NCBI RefSeq assembly: GCF_038725785.1
Contig: NZ_CP109796.1
Coordinates: forward strand, 4,030,001 to 4,094,000
Source of the DNA: Termitidicoccus mucosus
Lineage (GTDB): Bacteria > Verrucomicrobiota > Verrucomicrobiia > Opitutales > Opitutaceae
Direction: 5' to 3'
Length of the DNA: 64,000 nt
How positions within the stretch are numbered: the stretch's first letter is position 1; each line of letters opens with the position of its first letter. Position numbers and translations under genes: made by a program. The notes under the pieces are model-generated. The model ran no database searches. It saw only the letters and a program-made list of their open reading frames with translations, and was not told the origin of the DNA. This document shows, piece by piece, positions 8,359 to 17,538 of the stretch.

Positions 8359-11300
8359 ATGAAAGCAACAACCACTGCCCCGCATCATATATCACCCGGC
8401 CGTTGCCAGGTGTCGTGTGTCATCCGGGCTTTCCCTTCTGCTCTGCTGGCGACGCTCCTCATCGCCACGGTGCCCCCTGCGGATGGCTCGACGTGGACGG
8501 GAACCGCCACGGGAAATGAAACCAACTGGTTTGCCGGTGGAAACTGGGACAGCGGCGGCGTGCCGACGGCTTCCGACGACGTGACTATAAACCGGTCTGC
8601 CGGCCCGGTCATCACCACCGGCTCCGCCGTCGCGAAAGTTGTCAGGGTCGGCAGCAGCGGAACAGGGCAGTTGATCCTGCGAGGCGACTCGGCCCTGGCC
8701 TCGACGGGCAATTCGGCCATCGCATACGGCGGAACCGGACACGTTCTGCTGGAAGGCGGCGCGCGATGGGATGTGACCGGAGGGTTGTATCTTGCGGAAA
8801 ACGGGGGTGACGGGACGCTGGACATCGGCGGCGTGGCGGTGGTCAAGACGACCGCGTTTTCCTCGATTGCCAGAAGCGGAGGCGGGCAGGGAACCGTGAA
8901 TATCTCCGGTTCCGCTTTTTTTGACGTGGCCAACAGTCTTTTTATCGGAGACGCCGGGCACGGCACATTAAACATGAGCGGCTCGGCGCGGGCGCAAAAC
9001 ATAGGAAGCGGGGATCTGATCATAGGGCGGGGCGCAAACTATTCCGGCACGGTGACACTCCGCGATTTCGCGGCATACACGGCGGGCCGGGACATAATTT
9101 TGGGCGACGGCGGCAGCAGCCGCGGCGAATTGTATCTAAATGATAATTCCACGGTGCAGGTCACGAGGGATGTCATCATAGGCAGGGGAGCCGGTGCCAC
9201 CGGCACGATCGCCCTCGGCGGCTCCGCGAAATTGACAATGAGCGCCAACCTTACGATTGGCGGCGCCAGCGGCATCACCAGTGCCCATGGTGAGCTGCAC
9301 CTGAGCGACTATGCCTTTGTCCAAGTCGGGACAGATGCCTATATAGCCAGATATTCCACCAATACCAACAGCGACGGGATCGTCACCGTGCAGGACTCGT
9401 CCACGCTCGCCGTCGGGGGCATTTTCCGCGTGGGCGGCTATGGCAGCGGCACCTTGATTGTGAAGGACAACGCGCTTTATACAAACACGCAGACCGTGCT
9501 GGGGCAGTATGGAAACGCGGCGGGCGTGGCCGTGGTGAGCGGCTCGGCGACATGGATCACCCACGGGCTCGTCCACATCGGCTACCGCGGCAACGGCTCG
9601 CTCACGCTCGAAAACGGCGGGCACGTAATGGCCGGCACCCGCATCACCTTGGGCAGCGAAACCGACGGGACGGGCGACAGCATCCTGCGCATCACAGGCA
9701 CCACGGCGGGCCTGATCACCGGCACCGACGGTGCCAGCCCCACCGTCATCCGCGGCGGCTCGTCGTCGGGGGCCAAGAAAGTTATCTTCGACCACGGCGA
9801 CGCCAATTATACTTTTGTCAGTCACCTCGAGGGCACGCTCGCCGTGGAGCACTCCGGGGCGGGATACACGTTGCTCACGGGCAGCAACAATTACACGGGC
9901 GGCACTGTCATCAATGGAGGCACGCTCGCGGGCAGCACCGCCAGCCTGCAAGGCCCCATCACGACAAACGCCGTCGCCCTCCTCGCCGAGACCGCGGGCG
10001 TGACCGGCACCTACGCAGGGGCGGTTGACGGCGCGGGCGTCCTCGCAATCGGTGGCGGCACCGTGGAACTGGCGGGGGATTTCTCGGCCTTTGACGGCAC
10101 CGTGGCCGTCCGCGAAGGCACGCTGCTCCTCGCGGGCGCGGCGGCGGCCTCTGTCAAAAAAATAACCCTCTCCGCCGCCGCCACCTATGACGGCGGCTGG
10201 ACGGCTGGCGCGGACCGGCTCCTCGCCGGCTCGGGCACCGTCACCGGCAATGTCTCCCTCGACAACGGCGCGATCCTGCGGGCCGGCGGCGACACCGCCT
10301 CGCCCGGCACGCTCACCATCGGCGGCGATCTCGTCATTAATAATTCCACCCTGCGCTTCGGTCTTTTTGATAATAATATAAGCGACTCGATCAACATTCT
10401 CGGCACGCTCACCGCCACGGGTATCAACACCATTGATATAAGCACGATGATCTCCGGCTCCTACACGCTGGGCAACATCGCCGGGCTGGCCGGCGCGCGC
10501 TTGGTCATTGGCGGCGAGGAGCAGGTTGCCGGCGGACGGCAGAGCGCGACGCTGCTCGAGGACCCTGCCACGCCCGGCAACCTCGTGCTCATATTCAACG
10601 CCGACATCTCCACCCTCCTCAGGTGGACCGGCTCCAGCACGGCGCTCATCAACATCAGCGACGACAACTGGACGAACGGCGGCTCGATCACAAAATTCGC
10701 GCCGGGCGACACGGTGATCTTCGACGGCGCGGCGGACGCCGCCAACCCCGGACGCCGCGCCATCACGCTGGGCGCGGGCGCGCTGAAGGTGTCCGACATG
10801 CGCGTGGAAGGCGCCGCCGATTACACCTTCACCGGCTCCGGCGGCATCACCGCCGACGCGAGTTTCGTCGTGACCGAAAACGGCAACGCCAACAACCTCG
10901 TCAACGCCGAAGGCAAGCTCCTAAAGACGGGCGCGGGCACGCTCGCGTTTGAAAACACCGGCACAAACAGTTTCGCCGGCGGCATCGAAATCGCGGGCGG
11001 GGCGATTGTTTTCAACTCCCCTGCCCAACTCGGCGGCGCGACCCCCAACGCGATCACCTTCACCGCGACCGGCACGCTGGCCGCCGGTGCGGACGGGCTC
11101 TCGCTTGCCAACGAAATCACCATCGCCCCCAATGCCGCCGCCACGCTCGACACGCGGGGGCACGCGCTCGCCTACGCGGGCGCGTCCGGCGCGTCGTCGA
11201 GCGGTACGCTCACGAAACGCGGCACCGGCACGCTCTCCGTCACCGGCACGCTCCGGGCCGCGAACATCGTCCTCGCGCAAGGCGACCTCGCTCTTGCCCC

Positions 11301-12726
11301 GGGCGCGCAAATCCTCGCCGTCACCGAGGTCGTTGTCCGTCCCGATACCACATGGAGCGGCGAGGGCGTGGTGATCACGCCGAGATTTGTCAACCAGGGC
11401 CTCTTCGACGCCCGCGCCTCCGGCGGCGAAATCAGGGGCACGTTTGTCAACCAAGGCGTCCTCAAGATCGGCAAGGCTGCCGGCGCCGCTTCGCACGGCA
11501 CGCTGCGGATTGACGGCGACTACACCGGCGACGGCGGCACGATAGGCCTCGACATGACCCTCAATGCGGCGGGCACGGCGGTCACGCACGACAAGCTGCT
11601 CGTCACGGGCAATGTTTCCGGCAGCACGGCCATCTCGTTCCAATCCGCGCCCGCCGCCGAGCGGCTCAAGGGCGGCGTGGATGCGCTCCCCGCCCTGCCG
11701 GCGTGGCTGGACGCGGCCGGCACCCTCGATCCGGGCGCCTTCACGCAAGCCGGGACCGTCGAGTTTGGCGGGAGGGCGTATTTCATGGACTTCTCCACTG
11801 GCAAATGGATCGCAGGTCTCGCACCCGCGGTGCCGGCGATCGTGTGCGTGGACGCCGCGGCCATATTAATAGGCAAGGCTTCCTTCGCTTCGCTATCGAA
11901 TCGCCTGGTGCAGGCCCGCGCGACAAACACCGCGCGCGGCATGGAGTTGTGGGTGGGTGGGCTCAGCCGGCGCGAGAAACTGGGCGGCTCGCTTTACGAC
12001 GGGGCGAAGGCGGACACGCAGGGCGTGCAAGCCGGCATCGATTGGGCAAAACCCTTGGGCGACGGCGGTTTTTCCTTCGGCCTTTATTTCGATTATGCAA
12101 AGTCCGACATGCATCTCGGGGACCGTGCCGCGTCAACGGACACCGAGGCCACCGCTGGCGGGCTCTATGCCTCGTGGACTTTGGGGAAATGGTATCTGGA
12201 CATGATGCTGAGGCGCGCGAACGAGCACTATGACGTCGCGCCCCGCAATACCGCCCCGTTTTCCATGAAAGGCGACTCGTGGGGCGGCTCCATCGAAACC
12301 GGGATCGCGCTGCCGCTTGGCCGCGCCTGGCGCCTCGAGCCCCAGGCCCAGTTGATATATCAAACCCATGATATCGACAAAGCAAAGGACACGATCGGGC
12401 GCACCTATGAAATAGACAGTGCCGACTCGCTCGACGGGCGCGTCGGCGTGAAGCTCTGGAGAGATATGCCATGGCGCAACGGCATGCGCAAGTTCACCCC
12501 CTATATAAGGGCCAGCTGGTTGTATGAGTTCAAAGGCGCCTCCATCGTGCATGTCGGCGATGAAGAGCCGTTCCGAAACGATCTCGGCGGCTCCACCGGG
12601 ATGATCGATCTCGGCATCGCTCTGGAGCTGGGCCGCGGATTCGCCATAAACGCCAAGGGGTCCTGGTTCTTTGGCGGCATGACCACCGGCCATAGTATTG
12701 ATGCCGGCCTCGGTTATGCATGGTGA
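8359..12726 (+). CDS. Autotransporter with beta-strand-repeat passenger and C-terminal barrel
   Basis: A 1455-residue type V secretion protein. It has an extended signal peptide (about residues 1-43) and then a passenger that opens with WTGTATGNETNW and GGNWDSGGVP, a start shared with the protein at 61453. The passenger (about residues 44-1180) is Gly/Thr/Ser-rich beta-helix. It includes autotransporter-associated beta-strand repeats such as LLTGSNNYTGGTVINGGTL and KTGAGTLAFENTGTNSFAGG. The last 270 or so residues form an autotransporter barrel (TARGMELWVGGLSRRE through GLGYAW) ending in an aromatic residue as expected. The passenger is presumably displayed or released at the surface as an adhesin or scaffold, but no catalytic domain is visible. 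A YVTN-type propeller gene follows 40 bp downstream. Confidence 0.92.
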   Translation: MKATTTAPHHISPGRCQVSCVIRAFPSALLATLLIATVPPADGSTWTGTATGNETNWFAGGNWDSGGVPTASDDVTINRSAGPVITTGSAVAKVVRVGSSGTGQLILRGDSALASTGNSAIAYGGTGHVLLEGGARWDVTGGLYLAENGGDGTLDIGGVAVVKTTAFSSIARSGGGQGTVNISGSAFFDVANSLFIGDAGHGTLNMSGSARAQNIGSGDLIIGRGANYSGTVTLRDFAAYTAGRDIILGDGGSSRGELYLNDNSTVQVTRDVIIGRGAGATGTIALGGSAKLTMSANLTIGGASGITSAHGELHLSDYAFVQVGTDAYIARYSTNTNSDGIVTVQDSSTLAVGGIFRVGGYGSGTLIVKDNALYTNTQTVLGQYGNAAGVAVVSGSATWITHGLVHIGYRGNGSLTLENGGHVMAGTRITLGSETDGTGDSILRITGTTAGLITGTDGASPTVIRGGSSSGAKKVIFDHGDANYTFVSHLEGTLAVEHSGAGYTLLTGSNNYTGGTVINGGTLAGSTASLQGPITTNAVALLAETAGVTGTYAGAVDGAGVLAIGGGTVELAGDFSAFDGTVAVREGTLLLAGAAAASVKKITLSAAATYDGGWTAGADRLLAGSGTVTGNVSLDNGAILRAGGDTASPGTLTIGGDLVINNSTLRFGLFDNNISDSINILGTLTATGINTIDISTMISGSYTLGNIAGLAGARLVIGGEEQVAGGRQSATLLEDPATPGNLVLIFNADISTLLRWTGSSTALINISDDNWTNGGSITKFAPGDTVIFDGAADAANPGRRAITLGAGALKVSDMRVEGAADYTFTGSGGITADASFVVTENGNANNLVNAEGKLLKTGAGTLAFENTGTNSFAGGIEIAGGAIVFNSPAQLGGATPNAITFTATGTLAAGADGLSLANEITIAPNAAATLDTRGHALAYAGASGASSSGTLTKRGTGTLSVTGTLRAANIVLAQGDLALAPGAQILAVTEVVVRPDTTWSGEGVVITPRFVNQGLFDARASGGEIRGTFVNQGVLKIGKAAGAASHGTLRIDGDYTGDGGTIGLDMTLNAAGTAVTHDKLLVTGNVSGSTAISFQSAPAAERLKGGVDALPALPAWLDAAGTLDPGAFTQAGTVEFGGRAYFMDFSTGKWIAGLAPAVPAIVCVDAAAILIGKASFASLSNRLVQARATNTARGMELWVGGLSRREKLGGSLYDGAKADTQGVQAGIDWAKPLGDGGFSFGLYFDYAKSDMHLGDRAASTDTEATAGGLYASWTLGKWYLDMMLRRANEHYDVAPRNTAPFSMKGDSWGGSIETGIALPLGRAWRLEPQAQLIYQTHDIDKAKDTIGRTYEIDSADSLDGRVGVKLWRDMPWRNGMRKFTPYIRASWLYEFKGASIVHVGDEEPFRNDLGGSTGMIDLGIALELGRGFAINAKGSWFFGGMTTGHSIDAGLGYAW

Positions 12727-12766
12727 CGGCGGGCACGGTGAGGATTTACTGGAATTAATATATAAT

Positions 12767-13930
12767 ATGAGAACATCCCTTGTCGCATGCGCATTTATTG
12801 CCGCCACATTCTCCCCGGCCGGGACGCCCGGCGCGAGCGCGGAAGGGCTCGCCCAGGCAATCGTGATCGCGAATGACGATGCCGTCATATATAATTCGAG
12901 AGGCGAGTCCGGCATCCGGACCGATGCCGGCCCCGGGAGTGTGACGGCGGTTGTCTTTTCCGGGGAAATTCCACGCGTCGCCACTGTCGCCGACATACCG
13001 GCCAGCCTGACCGGAGCCCCAGTATCCATTGCGCTGCATCCGGGACGGCCCCTCGTCATCGTCACGTCCGCCATGCGGCAAGTGGTGGATGCGGGGAAGG
13101 CGAAACAAGAGCCCGACAACCGGGTTTCGTTGTTGCGCCTGGAGGACGGCGTGTTGACGAGGATCGCCGCGCTGGAAGTCGGCTCGCAGCCATCGGGCGT
13201 GTCCTTTTCCCCCGACGGCTCATTGGCCTATGTCGCCAACCGCAATGAGGGCTCCGTCTCAGTCATCGAGGTGTCGGAGAACGCCATGAAAGAACGCGCG
13301 CGGGTGACCCTGGCCGCGAAGGAGGCGTCGCTCGCCCACATGCAACTGTCCCCGAACGGCACACGCGCCCTGGCCACGTTAAATAATACAAACGAGATTT
13401 TGTTTATGACCATTGATCCGCAGGGCGTGCCCGTGGTGACGCAACGAATCAAAGCTGGGAAAGGTCCGTATGCGGCGCGGTTCAGCCCCGATGGACGCGT
13501 GGCGGTGGTGGCCCACATCTGGTCCGACGAGGTCGTATTTTTTTCGGTCGGTGGCGGCGGTCTCCATGAAACCGGACGCGTGAAGACGGCCCGGATTCCC
13601 GAGGGGATTGATATAAGCCGCGACGGGGAGTGGCTGGCGGTCAACTGTCTCGGCGGGTTCGGGGTTGTCGATACCGCGCATCCGGAGTTCGGAAAAACGG
13701 GACGTGTATATTTGCTCCAGCGCGAAGGCGACCGGTATGTCCCGCGGGATGATCTGCCTGTGCCCGACGGACCTCAATTTGCCGTGTTTACACCGTCGGG
13801 GAAACATTTGGCGGTGGCCGGCACCGGCTCGAAGAAACTGCGTCTGTTTGACTGCGCGGACGGGCGTTTGCGGCCCGCGCACATTGACATAAACCTGCCT
13901 TCGGAGCCCGCCGCCGCCCATCGGCTTTGA
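12767..13930 (+). CDS. Secreted YVTN-family beta-propeller (lactonase-like) protein
   Basis: A 387-residue protein starting at the ATG at 12767 (MRTSLVACAF). This start gives a clean signal peptide; an upstream in-frame ATG inside the autotransporter gene would not. The blades follow the YVTN/Lactonase_7 pattern: GVSFSPDGSLAYVANRNEGS, MQLSPNGTRALATLNNTN, AARFSPDGRVAVVAHIW and AVFTPSGKHLAVAG. Such seven-bladed propellers bind ligands or partners or act as lactonases; no catalytic residues can be fixed here. It follows the autotransporter by 40 bp on the same strand and may be co-transcribed, which suggests an envelope role. The 3' end is convergent with the MFS gene, with an 11-bp gap. Confidence 0.8.
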   Translation: MRTSLVACAFIAATFSPAGTPGASAEGLAQAIVIANDDAVIYNSRGESGIRTDAGPGSVTAVVFSGEIPRVATVADIPASLTGAPVSIALHPGRPLVIVTSAMRQVVDAGKAKQEPDNRVSLLRLEDGVLTRIAALEVGSQPSGVSFSPDGSLAYVANRNEGSVSVIEVSENAMKERARVTLAAKEASLAHMQLSPNGTRALATLNNTNEILFMTIDPQGVPVVTQRIKAGKGPYAARFSPDGRVAVVAHIWSDEVVFFSVGGGGLHETGRVKTARIPEGIDISRDGEWLAVNCLGGFGVVDTAHPEFGKTGRVYLLQREGDRYVPRDDLPVPDGPQFAVFTPSGKHLAVAGTGSKKLRLFDCADGRLRPAHIDINLPSEPAAAHRL

Positions 13931-13941
13931 TTTTGCCTTCC

Positions 13942-15312
13942 TTATGTTTTTGCGGCGGCGGGCGGCGCCAGCGGCGGGACTTTTGCGAGGCGCAGCGCGA
14001 TCAGCAGCGCGACCGCCAGCAGGCCCGCTATAAACAATCCCACGCCCGCCCAGCCGGCGTGGTGCCAGAAAAATCCGCCGCCCGTCCCCGCCACGCTTGA
14101 GCCGGTGTAATACAGGATAAGGTAAAGCGACGACGCCTGCCCGCGCGCCCGGAGCGCCCGGCGTCCGATCCAACTGCTCGCGACCGAGTGCGCGCCAAAA
14201 AAACCGAACGTGAACACCAGCATCCCGGCCAGCACCAGCCAAAGCGGTTCCGCCAAGGTTATAAGCACGCCGGCGAGCATCGCCGCGATCACGGCGCGAA
14301 ACACGCGCCGGCGTCCGAGCTTGTCGGCCAGCGCGCCGACGCGCGTCGAGCTGTAGATGCCTGTCAGATACACCGCGGAGACAAAACCGACGAGCGCCTG
14401 GCTCAGGTTGTAGGGCGCGCCGAGGAGCCGGTAGGTGATGTAGTTGAAAAAAGTCACAAACCCGCCCATCAGCAAAAACCCCTCGGCGAACAGCCATGGC
14501 AGCGCGGCGTCCGCCAGGTGCAGGCGGAAGTTCGCGGCGAGGGCGCGCACGTTCAGCGGCGTGGCGCAAAAATGCCGGGAGGGCGGGGCGAGCTTGTGGA
14601 AGGCGAGCGCGGCCAGCGTCGCCAGGACGCCCATGATCCCGAGCGCCACGCGCCATGAAACGAAATCCACGATCACGCCCGTCAGCAAGCGCCCGGACAT
14701 GCCGCCGATGGCGTTGCCGGCAATGTAAAGGCCCATCGCAAGGCCAAGCACCTTGGGTTGGATCTCCTCGCTCAAATAGGTCATGGCGACGGCGACCAGC
14801 CCGCTCAGGAACAGGCCGGTCAGCACGCGTGTCGCGATCACGCCGTGCCAAGTCGGCATGAGGGCGGTGGCGAGCATGGAGAAGGCCGCGCCAAACAGCG
14901 CGGTGAGCATGACGGGCTTGCGTCCAATGGCGTCGGACAGCGGCCCGGTGAAGACGAGTCCGCAGGCGAGCGTGATGGTCGAGGCCGAGAGCACCAGGCT
15001 GCTCGCGGCCGCGCCGAGCCCGAAGTCCTTCGCAAAGACGGGCATGAGCGGCTGCACGCAATACAGCAGCGCGAAGGTGGCGAAGCCTGCGGCGAACAGC
15101 GCCAGCAGCGTCCGCCAGAACGCGGGCGTCCCCCGCTCGATAAAACCGGCCCCCGGGGACGCGGGCGTCGCGCCGCCGCTTTCCGCCGCGACGAGCGCCT
15201 CGGCGGGGGGCAAAATCACCCCGTCGTTGTTGATGCTTCCCCTGCCGCCGCTGTCACGGTCGATCTTCCCGTCAGTGGCGGCGGATTTCCTCGCGTTCTG
15301 GTCTGGGTTCAT
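13942..15312 (-). CDS. MFS transporter (YnfM/arabinose-efflux type)
   Basis: A 456-residue, twelve-helix major facilitator. The start taken is the ATG at 15312 (MNPDQNARKS), giving a 60-residue hydrophilic N-terminus before the first helix (LLALFAAGFATFALLYCVQP). The frame remains open far upstream into aspS, but that part is the antisense shadow of the synthetase. The loop 2-3 signature GPLSDAIGRKPVM and its echo in the second half, GALADKLGRRRVF, are visible, as is the QPLMPVFAKDFGL opening typical of the YnfM/drug-efflux subgroup. It lies 131 bp downstream of aspS on the same strand. The exported substrate is unknown. Confidence 0.88.
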   Translation of the reverse strand: MNPDQNARKSAATDGKIDRDSGGRGSINNDGVILPPAEALVAAESGGATPASPGAGFIERGTPAFWRTLLALFAAGFATFALLYCVQPLMPVFAKDFGLGAAASSLVLSASTITLACGLVFTGPLSDAIGRKPVMLTALFGAAFSMLATALMPTWHGVIATRVLTGLFLSGLVAVAMTYLSEEIQPKVLGLAMGLYIAGNAIGGMSGRLLTGVIVDFVSWRVALGIMGVLATLAALAFHKLAPPSRHFCATPLNVRALAANFRLHLADAALPWLFAEGFLLMGGFVTFFNYITYRLLGAPYNLSQALVGFVSAVYLTGIYSSTRVGALADKLGRRRVFRAVIAAMLAGVLITLAEPLWLVLAGMLVFTFGFFGAHSVASSWIGRRALRARGQASSLYLILYYTGSSVAGTGGGFFWHHAGWAGVGLFIAGLLAVALLIALRLAKVPPLAPPAAAKT

Positions 15313-15443
15313 TGCTGTGGGCAAAATGAAATTCCCTGCCGTCCCCCCCTGTTTGGCCCAAGGAATCACGGCACGCGAGACATTCCGCGGGGCGCGCGTG
15401 TTCCGCGCGCGCGCGGAGGCTGGCATCGTGTTGCGATTCCCCT

Positions 15444-17237
15444 TTATTCCGCCGCCGGGATCACGGTCTGGATGTGCAGGTCCTTGAGTTGTTTCGCGGT
15501 GACGGGCGTCGGGCTTTGGGTCATCAGGCACTGGCCTTTTTGCGTCTTCGGGAACGCGATGACGTCGCGGATGCTCGTCGTGCCGCACAGGAGCGCCACG
15601 AGGCGGTCGAGCCCGAAGGCGATGCCGCCATGCGGGGGCGCGCCGTAGGTGAACGCCTTCAGCATGTAGCCGAAGCGGCTTTCCACCACGTCCTGCGGGA
15701 TTTTCAGCACGTCCTCGAACACCTTTTTCTGCAACGCCGGCTGGTGGATGCGGATCGAGCCGCCGCCGAGTTCCATGCCGTTCAGCACGAGGTCGTAGTG
15801 CTGGCCGCGCACGCGCTTCGGGTCGCTGTCTAGATATTGTGCGTCCTCCGGCACGGGTGCGGTGAAGGGATGGTGCGTGGCGACGTAGCGGTTCTCCGCC
15901 TCGTCGTAGGTCATGAGCGGGAAATCGACCACCCAGAGGAATTTCCAGTCGTCGTGGCGGATGGCGAGCCGGCCGCGTTTCTGGAGCAGCGCGGCGACGT
16001 CGAGGCGGATGCGTCCGAGGATGGCGCAGGCGCGCTCCCATTCGGCGGCGGCGAAGAAGACGATGTCGCCCTCGGCGATGTCGAGGCGCCGGGTCAGCTC
16101 GGCTTTTTCCGCATCGGAGAAAAACTTCACGATGGGCGATTTCCATTCGCCGTTTTCAACCTTGATGAAGGCGAGGCCTTTCGCGCCGAGCGACTTGGCG
16201 GCGTCCTCGAGCGCCTTCATCTCGCCTTGCGTGATGTCGGCGAGGCTCTTGGCGTTGAGCGCCTTGACCGCGCCGCCCTTGGCGACCGTGGACTGGAAGA
16301 CCTTGAAGGCGGAGCTTTTGAAGGTTTCGGAGAAATCCTGGAGTTCGAGGCCGAAGCGCAGGTCGGGTTTGTCCACGCCGAAGCGGTTCATCGCCTCGGT
16401 GAACGGCATGCGCAGGAAGGGAGTCTGGATGTCGGTGCCGAGCACGTCCTTCCAAACCTTTTTCAGCATGCCCTCGAAGATGCGGTAAACGTCCTCGCGG
16501 TCGATGAACGACGCCTCGACGTCCACCTGCGTAAACTCCATCTGGCGGTCGGCGCGCAGGTCCTCGTCGCGGAAGCAGCGCGCGATCTGGAAGTAGCGTT
16601 CCACGCCGGCGACCATGAGGATTTGCTTGAACTGTTGCGGCGACTGCGAGAGCGCGTAGAACTGGCCGGGGTGGATGCGCGAGGGCACGAGGTATTCGCG
16701 CGCGCCCTCGGGCGTGGATTTGAAGAGCGCGGGCGTCTCGACCTCGATGAATTCCTGCGCGTCGAAATAATCGCGGATGGCCTTGGTGGCGCGGTGGCGG
16801 ATGCGGAGGTTGTTGCGCATCTTGGGACGGCGCAGGTCGAGGTAGCGGTAGGTGAGGCGCAGGTCCTCGTTGACCTTGTCGCCGCCGGCGTCGTCGAGCG
16901 GGAAGGGCGGGGTGTCGGAGATGTTGAAAATTTCCAGCGCGGCGGCCTCGACCTCGATGGCGCCGGTGGGAAGCGAGGGGTTGGCGGTGCCTTCGGGGCG
17001 GGCGCTGACCTGGCCGGAGACGGCGATGACGGACTCGGGTTTGACGCTGGCGACGGCGGCGGCGATGCCGGGATTGGAGAGCGGTTCGAGTTTGATTTGC
17101 GTGACGCCCTTGCGGTCGCGCAGGTCGATGAAAATGATGCCGCCTTGGTCGCGGATGGTGTCCACCCAGCCGGCGAGCGTGACGGACGCGCCGATGTCGG
17201 CCTGGGTGAGTTGGGCACAGTGATGGGTGCTCTTCAT
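15444..17237 (-). CDS. aspS: Aspartyl-tRNA synthetase
   Basis: A 597-residue class IIb synthetase that charges tRNA-Asp. The start at 17237 (MKSTHHCAQL) directly precedes the OB-fold anticodon-binding domain (VTLAGWVDTIRDQGGIIFI). Further landmarks are the YALSQSPQQFKQILMVAG segment, motif 2 around FRDEDLRADRQMEFTQ, the bacterial GAD insert domain in the middle, and motif 3 GIAFGLDRLVALLCG. It ends with the TPVTAKQLKDLHI tail. Length and order are those of bacterial AspRS. Whether it also charges tRNA-Asn cannot be decided here. The 5' untranslated region carries a large polypurine/polypyrimidine inverted repeat at 17361-17454. Confidence 0.97.
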   Translation of the reverse strand: MKSTHHCAQLTQADIGASVTLAGWVDTIRDQGGIIFIDLRDRKGVTQIKLEPLSNPGIAAAVASVKPESVIAVSGQVSARPEGTANPSLPTGAIEVEAAALEIFNISDTPPFPLDDAGGDKVNEDLRLTYRYLDLRRPKMRNNLRIRHRATKAIRDYFDAQEFIEVETPALFKSTPEGAREYLVPSRIHPGQFYALSQSPQQFKQILMVAGVERYFQIARCFRDEDLRADRQMEFTQVDVEASFIDREDVYRIFEGMLKKVWKDVLGTDIQTPFLRMPFTEAMNRFGVDKPDLRFGLELQDFSETFKSSAFKVFQSTVAKGGAVKALNAKSLADITQGEMKALEDAAKSLGAKGLAFIKVENGEWKSPIVKFFSDAEKAELTRRLDIAEGDIVFFAAAEWERACAILGRIRLDVAALLQKRGRLAIRHDDWKFLWVVDFPLMTYDEAENRYVATHHPFTAPVPEDAQYLDSDPKRVRGQHYDLVLNGMELGGGSIRIHQPALQKKVFEDVLKIPQDVVESRFGYMLKAFTYGAPPHGGIAFGLDRLVALLCGTTSIRDVIAFPKTQKGQCLMTQSPTPVTAKQLKDLHIQTVIPAAE

Positions 17238-17538
17238 GGCAAGAGATGCGTGTGGTGAAAAGGGCCGAGCAAACCGGGTGCGGGGGCGCGCGGCAAACAG
17301 AAAACAAGGCGGGGCGCGGGAGGAAGGCGGCGCAGCCCAAAGAGGGTGTGTGTCATCCCGCCGGAATCTTTCCTCTTTCTTCTTTATCTTTCCTCTTTCT
17401 CCCTGTCCGTCCTGACGAAAGAGAAAGATAAAGAAGAAAGAGGAAAGATTCCGGCAAAGAGGCATCCACTGTGGGTTGCACTCTTGTCAATGTGCGTCCC
17501 ATGCCCCGCATTTGACTTGGCGCGGAGTATGCGATTAG
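17238..17538. other. Intergenic region between divergent aspS and the adenylate-forming enzyme gene
   Basis: About 300 bp that must hold the promoters of both divergent genes. Its only clear structure is the long inverted repeat at 17361-17454, listed separately. No RNA gene or small reading frame could be supported. Confidence 0.5.
17361..17454. repeat. Long imperfect inverted repeat, polypyrimidine/polypurine arms
   Basis: The left arm (17361-17400, CCGGAATCTTTCCTCTTTCT and onwards) is mirrored on the other strand by 17417-17454 (ending GAGGAAAGATTCCGG), with one small length difference and a 16-base loop. The arms are almost pure C/T and G/A. It could form a cruciform or a long RNA hairpin in the aspS leader. 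It has the look of a mobile intergenic palindrome rather than a terminator, having no T-run outside the arms. Confidence 0.8.

Noticed and set aside
12761-12766. TATAAT hexamer before the YVTN propeller gene
   Set aside because: It touches the ATG at 12767, so it cannot serve as the -10 box of that gene.
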